A DNA stretch of 64,000 nucleotides from assembly GCA_913058495.1 (NCBI GenBank), contig CAJXQC010000005.1:88108-152107 (forward strand). The letters are read 5' to 3'. Under the pieces are notes generated by a model. It was not told the origin of the DNA, searched no databases, and saw nothing but the letters and a program-made list of their open reading frames with translations. The stretch comes from an uncultured Balneola sp. (GTDB lineage: Bacteria > Bacteroidota > Rhodothermia > Balneolales > Balneolaceae). How positions within the stretch are numbered: position 1 is the stretch's first letter; each line of letters opens with the position of its first letter. The position numbers and the translations under genes were made by a program. Positions 18,161 through 27,716 of this stretch are shown here, piece by piece.

Positions 18161-18368
18161 TCATTTCTTCCCGAGTGAATTTTCCACCAGAATTGATATG
18201 ACTAAATTCATCCATCATTTTTTCATAGTTTTTGGCAGCATCATTTTGTTTGGCATAGCTCGAAAGCCACTCTCTGAACCGTTGATTGAGCGTTGTTTTT
18301 TCTTTAGCCGCTTTTAATCGGGCTTTTTCAATAAGCTTTTCGTCAGCGCTGAATGTGATATTCTTCAT
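18150..18368 (-). CDS. Antitoxin partner of the PIN toxin (ribbon-helix-helix type)
   Basis: A 72-residue protein whose start, MKNITFSADEKLIEKARLKA, matches a ribbon-helix-helix DNA-binding strand and helix. The C-terminal half, with GGKFTREEMNER at the end, would wrap the toxin. It precedes and overlaps the toxin gene, the normal antitoxin-first order. Two adjacent 15-base palindromes at 18372-18401 just upstream are the likely autoregulatory operator. Confidence 0.88.
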   Translation of the reverse strand: MKNITFSADEKLIEKARLKAAKEKTTLNQRFREWLSSYAKQNDAAKNYEKMMDEFSHINSGGKFTREEMNER

Positions 18369-18371
18369 AAT

Positions 18372-18401
18372 ACACGAGTTTAGTGTACACGAATATAGTG
18401 T
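18372..18401. promoter_or_regulatory. Candidate operator of the toxin-antitoxin operon
   Basis: Two abutting 15-base units, ACACGAGTTTAGTGT (18372-18386) and ACACGAATATAGTGT (18387-18401). Each has inverted ACAC/GTGT ends. They begin three bases upstream of the antitoxin start, where such antitoxins normally bind. Confidence 0.6.
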
Positions 18402-18452
18402 ATAATTTCAAAATTAGCTACTTTCTGATTTTAGAATGATACCATGCAAATA

Positions 18453-18506
18453 GGTTCTAAGTTTTCTGAAGAAGAAGGTGATGCCACTAAATCAGAAAAA
18501 CACTAA
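18453..18506 (+). pseudogene. Remnant copy of the hydroxylase 3' end
   Basis: Eighteen codons, starting GSKFSEEEGDATKSEKH and a stop, resemble the end of the fatty acid hydroxylase at 17646-17708 (GSKFGEGENDATKSQKLGKE). The DNA is clearly related but diverged. No longer coding frame precedes it. It is best read as the original or displaced gene end, separated from the rest by the toxin-antitoxin module. Confidence 0.55.
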
Positions 18507-18538
18507 GTTTATAAATTTTGTGATTTAGTGTTTCTGTG
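18485..18538. repeat. Inverted octamer array between convergent gene ends
   Basis: Units CACTAAAT, CAGAAAAA and CACTAAGT (18485-18508) face ATTTTGTG, ATTTAGTG and TTTCTGTG (18515-18538). With flanking GC/GC bases it forms a long imperfect hairpin. It encodes the last residues and stop of the symporter on the minus strand and of the hydroxylase remnant on the plus strand. Confidence 0.65.
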
Positions 18539-20255
18539 GCCAAACCAAACTAACCCCAACCCCAACCACTACCACAACAAAAGCGCCCAGCGGGTTTAGC
18601 CACAAAAACTCAATGGCTTTGGAATATCCTTCCGGAGTTTGGATCCATGGGAAAAAGAAAGAATAGTCAGCAGTAGTAGCATTGTAGAATAGTCGATCAA
18701 AAGTAAATACAGAGGCCATTCCCGAAAGAAGCCCGATCAATGCTCCGTTTCCATTCGCTTTCTTCACCCAAAGCAGGAGAATAAAAACGCCTAAAATAGA
18801 ACCATAGAAATAGCTTCCAATCTGGTTGATCAGTTCAATGATAGAACGTGTTTCACCGAGAACGAGCGCTGAGCCTGTGGCGATGACTCCCCATAATACA
18901 GTAACAGATCTGGAAGATTTAAGGAAATGTAATTCCCCAGGATCATCAGGACGGAGTCGTTTGTACCAGTCCACAATGGAAACCGTAGTAAGAGCATTCA
19001 ATTCTGAATCAATGGAACTCATAGCTGCTGCAAAAATTCCGGCTACGATCAATCCTACCAGACCAATAGGAATATATTTCAAAATGAAATAAGGGAAGAT
19101 GTAATTTGTGTCGTTTACATCCGTCTGACGAATTTCTGCTTGAAGCGCCAGTTCTTTTTGTCGGGCGGTATTCAGATCAACATCTGCTTTCAAGAATGCC
19201 TGCTGAGAAATCATGTCTCGATTTCTAGCAGCTTCAACTGCTAATCTTTGTCGATTTTCTCGAGCTTCTAAATATTGTTGTTCTATGATCTGTTCTCTGT
19301 TCAGTTGCTCTTCAGTTTGGGCAACAGGATCGGTGGAGCGGAAAGAGATTGGGGCATCATTAAAGATAAAGAATACATACAACATCACACCCAGCAACAG
19401 AATAAAGAACTGCATGGGTACTTTAGCATAGGCCGAAAGCAATAGGGATTTCTTGGCTTCTTTTGTATCAGAAGTGGTTAAATATCGCTGAACCTGAGTT
19501 TGATCCGTGCCAAAATAGGAAAGCATCAAAAACAAAGCTGCAAAAACACCACTCCACACATTGTACTTTTCGCTTAGATCAAAATTCAGGTCGAGGGCGG
19601 TTAATTTATCCAGGCTTCCGGCAAGATAGAGAGCGTCACCAAAGCCAACATCTTCAGGAAGATTTACCATCACCACAAAAAAGCAGAATACGAGACCGAA
19701 CATCATTACAGCCATTTGCTTTACATCTGTTTGGATCACTCCGGCAACTCCTCCGTACATGGTGTAAAGAGTGGCGATCAATCCAATAATGAGAATTGTA
19801 GCGGTAAGCGGAAGCCCTAAAAGCAAAGCCAGTACATAACTTGGAGCTGCAATTACAGCTCCCAAAGCTAATCCTCGGGAGATCAAAAATAATCCGCTTG
19901 TGGTAAGTCGTGTTTTTAATCCAAATCGTTCTTCTAAAACTTCATAAGCGGTAAAGGCTTTCATCCTGCTGAAGAAAGGAACCAAAAACATACATATCAG
20001 GATCATCGCAAAGGGAATAGCTAAATAAACCTGTACAAATCGCATGTCTTCTACATAGGCAATTCCGGTAGTTCCGATAAAAGTGATGGCGGAAGCTTGT
20101 GTTGCCATGATCGAAAGACCCGCTGCCCACCAGGGCATATTTCGTCCGGCAAGTAAAAACCCTTCGATGTTTTCAGCATCTTTACCACGACGGGTTCCAT
20201 CCCAAATCGTATACAATAAAAAAAGTGAGAGTACTGCCCAGTCTATCCAATGCAT
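18525..20255 (-). CDS. Sodium:solute symporter (SSS family)
   Basis: A 576-residue transporter with about 13 membrane helices. The Na+-site region reads ATQASAITFIGTTG, the conserved core is AAMSSIDSELNALTT, and the N-terminus WIDWAVLSLFLLY fits the family start. Residues about 305-385 form a charged, helix-forming cytoplasmic or periplasmic insert rich in Glu, Gln and Arg and ending NDTNYIFPYF, a feature of a Bacteroidota subfamily that often carries sugars or sialic acid. It is divergent from nagB, so an amino sugar is a plausible substrate. Confidence 0.92.
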   Translation of the reverse strand: MHWIDWAVLSLFLLYTIWDGTRRGKDAENIEGFLLAGRNMPWWAAGLSIMATQASAITFIGTTGIAYVEDMRFVQVYLAIPFAMILICMFLVPFFSRMKAFTAYEVLEERFGLKTRLTTSGLFLISRGLALGAVIAAPSYVLALLLGLPLTATILIIGLIATLYTMYGGVAGVIQTDVKQMAVMMFGLVFCFFVVMVNLPEDVGFGDALYLAGSLDKLTALDLNFDLSEKYNVWSGVFAALFLMLSYFGTDQTQVQRYLTTSDTKEAKKSLLLSAYAKVPMQFFILLLGVMLYVFFIFNDAPISFRSTDPVAQTEEQLNREQIIEQQYLEARENRQRLAVEAARNRDMISQQAFLKADVDLNTARQKELALQAEIRQTDVNDTNYIFPYFILKYIPIGLVGLIVAGIFAAAMSSIDSELNALTTVSIVDWYKRLRPDDPGELHFLKSSRSVTVLWGVIATGSALVLGETRSIIELINQIGSYFYGSILGVFILLLWVKKANGNGALIGLLSGMASVFTFDRLFYNATTADYSFFFPWIQTPEGYSKAIEFLWLNPLGAFVVVVVGVGVSLVWPQKH

Positions 20256-20439
20256 ATGATCTAGTTTTCCGAAAGGATAAATGAAGTTAAAATGGGATAA
20301 TTATAAGTCATCAAGGCTCAACTTAAGTAATTATTTAAAAATAGAGTAAAAGAACTTGATTTTTAATTAGGGGTAATGGCCTTTTTGCTTGTCGTATGTA
20401 AACAAAGAGGTGATAAAAAATAAAACCCTTAAAGAGTTC

Positions 20440-21219
20440 ATGGAAGTACTTGTATTTGAAAATAAAGAATCCGGTTCTTTATATGCTGCTCAGGTTATTG
20501 CAAATAAAGTGTTGATGAACAATTCTGTAAATGAAGAAACTGTACTTGGATTGGCAACAGGGTCAACACCGACTGATATGTATAAAGCGTTGATAGAAAT
20601 TAATAAAAGTGGCGTCAGCTTCAGCAGAATTATTACATACAATCTTGATGAATACTATCCAATGAAAAAATCGTCACCTCATAGTTATCATTATTATATG
20701 TACGATCATTTTTTTCAGCATGTTGATATACATGAAGAAAATATCTTTATACCAAATGGTGAAAACAAAAATGAGGATCTCTCAAAGTTTTGTGAAGAAT
20801 ATGAACTATCTATAAGGAGAAATGGAGGAATAGATATTCAGGTTTTAGGCCTTGGATTAAATGGTCATATCGGATTTAATGAACCCGGTTTTAGTATGGA
20901 TTCATTAACTCAGAAAGTAACCCTTAGTGATACTACCCGAACAGCTGCAGTGAAGTATTTCGGAAAAAAAGAAGAAGTGCCTTTTCAAGCTATTTCTATG
21001 GGAATAAGTACGATTCTGAGTGCAGACCATATAATGATGATGGCCTGGGGAAATGAAAAAGCAGAAATTGTAAAGGAAAGCATTGAAGGACAGTTAAGCA
21101 AAGATGTTCCCGGTACCTATTTACAAACACATAAAAATGTAACGATAATTCTTGATGCAGAATCGGCTTCTAAGCTAGACAATGACAGAATTTCACTAAT
21201 AGAAAGTAAGTTATCATAA
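20440..21219 (+). CDS. nagB: Glucosamine-6-phosphate deaminase
   Basis: A 259-residue enzyme that converts glucosamine-6-phosphate to fructose-6-phosphate and ammonia. I chose the ATG at 20440 because MEVLVFENKESGSLYAA aligns with the normal NagB start and an AAAGAG lies just upstream; the open frame begins earlier at a TTG. Key motifs are GLATGSTPT (phosphate loop), NLDEYYP with the catalytic Asp, and LGLGLNGHIGFNEPG with the His/Glu pair. It is followed 18 bases later by the PIG-L deacetylase gene, which suggests a shared amino-sugar task. Confidence 0.96.
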   Translation: MEVLVFENKESGSLYAAQVIANKVLMNNSVNEETVLGLATGSTPTDMYKALIEINKSGVSFSRIITYNLDEYYPMKKSSPHSYHYYMYDHFFQHVDIHEENIFIPNGENKNEDLSKFCEEYELSIRRNGGIDIQVLGLGLNGHIGFNEPGFSMDSLTQKVTLSDTTRTAAVKYFGKKEEVPFQAISMGISTILSADHIMMMAWGNEKAEIVKESIEGQLSKDVPGTYLQTHKNVTIILDAESASKLDNDRISLIESKLS

Positions 21220-21237
21220 ACCAAATCACGGAGTAAT

Positions 21238-22104
21238 ATGAAAAAAATAAAATCAATCATTTTAACTGCATGCATGATTATGCCTGTTGTTTTGATGGCT
21301 CAACCGGAAACACCAATCGAGGAGTGGACAGGAAGAACTGTTTTGTTTATCGGGGCTCATCCTGATGACGATGGAGGTTCTCACGGAACAATGGCAATGT
21401 TGCAGGCAAACGGAAACGAAGTATATGTAATGCTTTTAACAACAGGTAATGTTGGAACCGGTGATCCTACAATGACACGCGATCGCTTATCAAAAATTCG
21501 ACGCCAGGAAGAAGTAGACGCTTTAAAAGAACTTGGTATACCTGAAGAAAACTACATCAATTTAGGTTATACAGATGGAATGGTTGAGTTTGCCGACAAA
21601 GAAGAAGTGGTAAAGCAAATTGTATGGTGGATCAGAAAATTAAAGCCAACAACAATGATGGCTTTTGATCCGGGATATGGATATCAGCAATGGCATAAAG
21701 CAGATCACAGAGCAGCGGCCTACTTAGCAGTTGATGCAGCAAGAGCAGCAGAATGGAGACTGATTTTTCCCAGTCAGATCATAAATGAAGGTCTTGAGCG
21801 TCATAGCGTTACAGATTATCTGTTTTACAGTACTACCGCCAATGCATCTAACACAACTGTAGATATTTCTGAATATGCCGAGAACAAGGTGCAGTCGCTG
21901 TCTAAATATATTAGTCAGTTTACTTCTGCATTTGATAATTATGTCGGTCCAAATATATCTGACCTGCCCGGTAATGAAGGCAAGGAATTTATGGACAGAC
22001 TAAGAAGAAGAGTATTCGAACGTGGAGCTGTAGATGGAAAGCCTACTGAAAGCTTCAGATATTATAAAGGCGCTCCGGATGGAGCCGGCTCAAGAAGAGA
22101 TTGA
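21238..22104 (+). CDS. Exported PIG-L (LmbE-like) family deacetylase
   Basis: A 288-residue zinc hydrolase with a signal peptide ending VVLMAQ. The metal site motif is FIGAHPDDDGGSHG near residue 38, and the third ligand is in HKADHRAAAY near 162. Members remove acetyl groups from GlcNAc-type sugars. Export places the reaction in the periplasm or outside, so it would release free glucosamine before uptake, consistent with a NagB but no NagA in this locus (inference). It is cotranscribed with nagB, and a hairpin at 22133-22165 follows. Confidence 0.88.
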   Translation: MKKIKSIILTACMIMPVVLMAQPETPIEEWTGRTVLFIGAHPDDDGGSHGTMAMLQANGNEVYVMLLTTGNVGTGDPTMTRDRLSKIRRQEEVDALKELGIPEENYINLGYTDGMVEFADKEEVVKQIVWWIRKLKPTTMMAFDPGYGYQQWHKADHRAAAYLAVDAARAAEWRLIFPSQIINEGLERHSVTDYLFYSTTANASNTTVDISEYAENKVQSLSKYISQFTSAFDNYVGPNISDLPGNEGKEFMDRLRRRVFERGAVDGKPTESFRYYKGAPDGAGSRRD

Positions 22105-22132
22105 GTAAATTTTTTCTGAGGTTAATTTTCTA

Positions 22133-22165
22133 AAGTAAGCAATAACCTTGTGTTGTTGCTTACTT
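22133..22165 (+). terminator. Hairpin after the nagB/PIG-L pair
   Basis: AAGTAAGCAA (22133-22142) pairs perfectly with TTGCTTACTT (22156-22165). A weak T-containing tract (CCTTTAA) follows. It is probably the end of the nagB transcript. Confidence 0.55.
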
Positions 22166-22306
22166 CCTTTAAGGAACTTCTCATAAATTCAGGTTTCAAT
22201 TTCACGAATATTTGACTAATTAATTAGAATGACATCAGTTGACTTGTGGGTGAAATAATAAATTAGTTGACGATAATTAAATAGGAAGGACTAGCTACAA
22301 ATAAGC

Positions 22307-22906
22307 ATGTTACTATTGGCAATTTTAGCAAATAGTAAAGGAGATAACCGATCCAGTGATTTAAGTCGGGTGGAAAGAATACGTAAAGGAGACAAAAAAG
22401 CATTTGAAGCTTTATTCTTTGAGTACCATGAGCAGTTAAGCAGGTTTGCAAATTCTATTACAAAATCCAGAGAGTTTGCCAGGGATGCTGTTCAGGATGT
22501 ATTTCTGAAAGTCTGGAGAAACAGAAAAGAACTAGATATAAAAGTATCGGTAAAAGTTTATTTGTATCAGGCTGTCAGAAACCAGTCATTAAATTTACTA
22601 AGTAAGCAGAAAAATCAGCAGCGATTAAGAGAGGATTTCCTGAGTGAAGTCAAAAGTATTCGTAGCGAGGAATATGTAGAAGTCGCTTCGAACAATGAGC
22701 ATCTGGAATTAATAAAAAGGGTGTGGGAAGTTGTTAGTCAAATGCCGGAAAGAAGAAGGTTAGTTTTTGAATTGCACAGAAAGCATGGTTTCAGTTATAA
22801 AGAAATTGCAAGGATTCTTGAAATAACAAGAAAGACGGTAGAAAATCATATGTCTCAAGCGTTGCAATACCTCCGAGACAATATTGAAATAAATAAATTA
22901 AAATAA
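22307..22906 (+). CDS. RNA polymerase ECF sigma factor
   Basis: A 199-residue sigma-70 family factor. Region 2 lies near residues 25-95 (FEALFFEYHEQLSRFA ... AVQDVFLKVWRNR) and region 4 near 140-190 (MPERRRLVFELHRKHGFSYKEIA). The immediate neighbours are a FecR anti-sigma and a SusC receptor with an STN domain, which is the standard trans-envelope signalling set. The sigma factor would switch on the susCD unit when the receptor senses its glycan. The start is the first ATG of the frame; no strong ribosome-binding site is close. Confidence 0.93.
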   Translation: MLLLAILANSKGDNRSSDLSRVERIRKGDKKAFEALFFEYHEQLSRFANSITKSREFARDAVQDVFLKVWRNRKELDIKVSVKVYLYQAVRNQSLNLLSKQKNQQRLREDFLSEVKSIRSEEYVEVASNNEHLELIKRVWEVVSQMPERRRLVFELHRKHGFSYKEIARILEITRKTVENHMSQALQYLRDNIEINKLK

Positions 22907-22957
22907 TTATAGGGGTATTGGTTTTTGCCTCTGTCTAATAATAAACAAACTTAAAAA

Positions 22958-24019
22958 GTGAAGTCAGAATTGGATATAAGCCTTTTAGCAAAATTTTTAG
23001 CTGAAGAATGTGATAACAAAGAAAAACAGTTAGTGTCTGACTGGTTATCTGAAAGTTCAAAGAACCGTGAAACAATGAAGGAATTTGAAAAAATATGGGA
23101 AGCTTCTGAGCATTCCGATTCCTCCGAAGATGTTTTTGACAGCAACTTAGAATGGGTTGTATTGCAGAATAGAATTGAAGATGAAACTTTGAACTTTAAT
23201 ACTAAGCATGTAAATCGCAGCACCTGGTTGTCTTTATATAATCCTCTTTTACCAACATTAAGTAAAGTTGCTGCTTTATTTCTAATAGCAGCTTTCGTGG
23301 GTCTGTTCTTTATTGATCGTTTTTATGTTGAAGAAGTACAGCCTCAGGAGCCAACGCTTAACGAGATTTCAATGGAGAAGGGGTATCGCGGAGGAGTAAC
23401 TCTTTCTGATGGGACAAAAGTATATATAAACTCCGACAGCAAAATTATTATTCCGAAAGTTTTCAAAGCAGATAGAAGAGAAGTTTTCTTAGAAGGTGAA
23501 GCGTTTTTTGATGTAGCTAAAAATCCTAACAAGCCATTTCTTATCAAAACAAAAGGAGCTGTTGTGGAAGTTCTGGGGACTTCCTTTGCCGTTCGTAATT
23601 ATCCCGGAGATAATGTAATTCAGACAGTAGTTAGAGAAGGAACGGTTTCTTTTAGTTCAGATGATAAATCAAAGAAGAATAGTGTGATTCTTACTGCCGG
23701 GAATCTGGGAAGGTTGAACCTGGAAAACAATGAGATTAAAACAGAGTATGTCAGTGATGTTGATTTCTACCTTAGTTGGAAAGAAGGGTATTTGACCTTT
23801 AAGAACGAAAAGATGAAGGAAGTCGCAAAACAACTAGAAAGAAAGTATGACATCGAAGTTGTTTTTGATTCAAAAGAAATTGCAGACATGAATTTAACAG
23901 CAGAATTAAGAAGCAGATCATTAGCAAGGGTTTTGGAAACAATATCTATGTCATTAAAGATCGATTATACTCTGCTTAAAGATCGAGTAAGTTTTGAGTT
24001 ATCTGATAGCTCAGATTAA
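22958..24019 (+). CDS. FecR-family anti-sigma factor
   Basis: A 353-residue single-pass inner-membrane protein starting at a GTG. Residues 1-100 are the cytoplasmic sigma-binding part. A membrane helix (VAALFLIAAFVGLFFI) lies near 105-122. The FecR domain follows (GGVTLSDGTKVYINSDSKI ... FLEGEAFFDVAKNPNKPFLIKT), and the C-terminal DUF4974 domain near 275-345 (LTFKNEKMKEVAKQLERKY) probably contacts the STN domain of the receptor. It lies 51 bases after the sigma gene in one operon. Confidence 0.93.
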   Translation: MKSELDISLLAKFLAEECDNKEKQLVSDWLSESSKNRETMKEFEKIWEASEHSDSSEDVFDSNLEWVVLQNRIEDETLNFNTKHVNRSTWLSLYNPLLPTLSKVAALFLIAAFVGLFFIDRFYVEEVQPQEPTLNEISMEKGYRGGVTLSDGTKVYINSDSKIIIPKVFKADRREVFLEGEAFFDVAKNPNKPFLIKTKGAVVEVLGTSFAVRNYPGDNVIQTVVREGTVSFSSDDKSKKNSVILTAGNLGRLNLENNEIKTEYVSDVDFYLSWKEGYLTFKNEKMKEVAKQLERKYDIEVVFDSKEIADMNLTAELRSRSLARVLETISMSLKIDYTLLKDRVSFELSDSSD

Positions 24020-24105
24020 TAATCAGTTTTAAATAAAAATATTCTGGAAGCGCTTTTTTTTCGCGAGTTCAAAATATCAATATTAACAAGTTACAGAGGA
24101 AACGT

Positions 24106-27100
24106 ATGAGACCATTAGTTAATAAAATGATACGGGTTACTTCTTGCTATTGTCTAATTGGAGTATTTTTGCTTCAGTTCGGGAATCCATCAAATGTAAG
24201 AGCTCAGTTAATAGCTTCTTCATCAAATAGCATTCAAGCAAATAGTTATTATCCTGTTCATATATACAAAAACAGTATACCTGAGCTACAGAGCTTAATT
24301 TCTATTGACAAAGACAATGCTTTGCTAAAAGATGTGCTAAAAGAAATAGCAAAGAAAACCAAGCTTGGTATCGCTTATAATTCAGATCTTCAGGTTCTTG
24401 ATAAAAAGGTCTCGGTTAAATTTGATAAAACCAGAGCTGCAGAAATTCTGGAATATGTTCTTATCGGGACAGAATATGAAGCAGCAATATCAAATACCCG
24501 TGAAATATTATTGATAAAAAGAAAGGCGCTTAATGATAAAAAAGTTCTTGAAATAGAAATTTCAGGTGTGGTAAGAGATGCTGACACCGGAGAGCTTTTG
24601 CCAACAGTAAGTGTGTTTGTAAAAGGAACCAGTATTGGTGTCACTTCAAATATAGACGGAGAGTTTGAAATAACCGTCCCTGATGACTCTGAAATACTTG
24701 TATTCAGATTTGTAGGGTATAAGGAACTGGAGATTCCTATAACCGGAAACATGTCGAATTTGCAAATTGAAATGGAACCGGATTTACTGATCTTTGAAGA
24801 TGTAGTTGTTGTAGGTTATGGTACTCAGCAAAGAGAAGAGGTTACAGGTTCAGTTGCTTCTATACGAACTGAAGTTCTTGAAAATATACCGGTTTCCAGT
24901 TTTGAAAATGCTTTACAGGGTAGACTGGCAGGAGTAAATGTAGTTGAACCTACAGGTGAGCCGGGCGCCAGTCCTGAAATTACCATTCGTGGAGGAGGCT
25001 CAATTACAGCAAGTAATGGACCTCTATATGTTATTGATGGAGTGCCGCTTTCACGAAACTCGGATTTGCAGGTAAACATCCAATCTCAAAGAGGTTCATT
25101 TCAGGCGCCAAAATCGAACGCATTCAGTTCATTGAATCCTAACGATATAGAATCTATAGATGTTTTAAAAGATGCTGCATCAGCCGCAATATATGGATCC
25201 AGGGGATCAGGCGGTGTAATATTGGTAACTACCAAAAAAGGAACACCCGGTATAAACCGAGTAACAGTAAGTATGTACGGCGGGGGCTCATCAGTTGTAA
25301 ATAAACCTGATATGATGAACGCTGAGGAATTAATTGCTTACACAAAGGATGCAAGAAATAACAATTATCTTCAGGAAATTGATCGGGGCAATCAACCGGC
25401 AAATCCAAACTATGATCCCAACACAAATGCTGGAAGGCCAGATGTTGCAAACTTTTTGATTCCTGAACAGTATGTAAATTGGAATGGAACAGATACAGAT
25501 TGGCTGGATGTGGTACTCAGCTCTTCTGCACAACAAAATTACCACGTATCAGCAAGCGGAGGTACGGACAAAGCTACTTACTTTCTTTCAGCAGGATATT
25601 TAGATCAGGAAGGGATCATTGATGGTTCATCATTTACCAGATATAATTTCAGAGCAAATGTCAGTTATGACATTTCGGATAAAGTTAAAGTAGGTTCAGT
25701 AACCAATGCCGCTCTTTCTAACCATGATCGTTTACCGGCTAATGCTCCTTATTTTGGGCAACCACCAGGGATTATTTATTCAGCATTGGTGCACTCACCT
25801 GTTGTAGCTCCTTATAATCCAGATGGAACTATTAATCAATTAAATAATCAATCCTATCTAGGTGGAGGTACAACCACAGCGAGTAATCCATTGGCTATCC
25901 AAGAGTTTATTTCTGAAGAAATAAAAAATAACAGACTCTATGGTAATGTATATGGTACTGTTGATATAAATGAGAACATGACATTTAAGTCACTGATAGG
26001 ATATGATGTAGACGATTATCAGTCTTCATTTTATAGAGGAACGCAATTCTTATACAGAAACCAAACCACCCCTCAGCCATTTGCACAATCAAGTGGAGCA
26101 AATGGATTTAACTGGTTATGGGAAAACACAGTTAACTACCAAAAGACTTTTAAAGTAGATCATAAGGTTGGAGTTTTGGTAGGATATACTGCTCAAAAAC
26201 AAACTAACGAAGTAAATCTGGTTACAGCCAATGGTTTTGTAGATGATCAAATACCAAATATTGCCGGAGGTATCGTTACAGGTGGAGGAGTAAATGAATC
26301 TGAATGGACTTTAGCTTCTATGTTAGCTCGCCTAAATTATGGTTATAAAGGAAAATATCTGGGAACATTTACAATCAGATCAGACAGGGCCTCAAGATTC
26401 GGTTCTGATAACCAGACAGGTATATTTCCATGGTTGGAGGTTAACAGAGGAATCGTTTATGGAATCTATGGACGCATTCAATGAACTTAAGTTAAGAGCC
26501 AGTTATGGGGTAGCAGGTAATTTTGAGATAGGAAACTATAATTCAATCAGTTTGCTGAATAGTGTGAATTATCCTGAGAACGGAGTTTTATTTCCAGGAT
26601 CTTCACTAGCTACTTTAGGTGATAGCGAATTAACATGGGAAACCAGTTATCAATCAAACTTAGGAGTTGATTATGCTTTACTGAATGACAGGATTTATGG
26701 TAGTATTGATTATTACTTTACTATCACAAAAGATTTGCTATTATCAGTTCCTGTACCCCCATCAACCGGGTTTGATCAAGTTTTAACAAATGTTGGAGAA
26801 GTTGAAAATGAAGGTTTTGAATTTTCAATAACATCAAGAAATTTGGTTAATGATTTTCAATGGTCAACCGATTTTAATTTTTCTACCAATAGAAATACTG
26901 TTAATAAGTTGGGACCTTCTGGAAATGCAATTTTACCATCGGGTGCTGCCGGAGTAAGACATATTACACAAGTCGGATCTGCTGTAGGTAGTTACTACGG
27001 ATATTTGGTAGATCGTATTTATCAAAATCAGGCAGAAATTGATGCGGACAATAATAGTGCTCCTGGTGGAGATTATGACCTGCTTGCTGCGGACCCAAGA

Positions 27101-27691
27101 CCGGGTGACTTCAGGTTTAAAGATGTGAATGGTGACGGAGTAGTGAATGCTGATGACCGTACTGTTTTAGGAAGTTATCAGCCGGACTTCATTTACGGAA
27201 TCTCAAACAGATTTAACTACAGAAACTTTGATCTGAAAATATTTATTCAGGGGGTAGTAGGTAGGGAAGTGTTGAATTTAACAGCACGTCACTTGCTAAA
27301 CGGTGAAGCAAATTTCAATTCTTATGCTGTGCTGAATGACAGATGGATTTCTGAAAGTGACCCCGGAAACGGAAAGTATCCGCGTGCAGACAGAAGCACC
27401 GGAACACACGGAAATAATAACAGGGCGTCATCATATCAGGTTCAGGATGGTAGCTATGTTAGCTTAAAGAATATTCAGATCGGATATAATTTGCCGGTAG
27501 AAAAGCTGAATAATATTGCGAGGAAGGCAAGAATTTATATTTCTGCAACAAACTTAGCGATTTTTACAGATTACATAGGATTTAATCCTGAAGTAAACTT
27601 GCAGTCATCAAGCAGTCTAACACCTGGTGAGGATTACGGTGCATATCCGCTTGCCAGAACAGTTCAACTTGGTATCAACCTTGAATTTTAA
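24106..27691 (+). pseudogene. SusC-like TonB-dependent receptor with STN domain, frameshifted
   Basis: Two overlapping frames together make one receptor of about 1190 residues. The first (24106-26484) carries a leader, an STN signalling domain near residues 65-130, a carboxypeptidase-like domain (ISGVVRDADTGELLP), the plug with DVVVVGYGTQQREEVTGSV and the first part of the barrel. The second (26339-27691) supplies the rest, ending YPLARTVQLGINLEF. The frame changes near 26431: FGSDNQTGIFP is in frame 1 and GWRLTEESFME in frame 2, with one base between them where family members have a few residues. That implies loss of about 11 bases, or an assembly error. If real, the receptor is inactive in this strain. 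Confidence 0.88.
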
Positions 27692-27716
27692 AAGCATACT
27701 TATAACAGGAGACATT

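Noticed and set aside
18525..20255. Helical insert in the SSS symporter as a novel domain fusion
   Set aside because: A similar charged insert ending in an NDTNY motif is, from memory, a regular feature of a Bacteroidota symporter subfamily, so it is described in the gene entry only.
26339..26484. Programmed +1 frameshift in the SusC gene
   Set aside because: Skipping one base would join the frames but still leave out residues that homologues have at this point, and no slippery sequence or stimulatory structure is evident. A deletion or assembly error is simpler.
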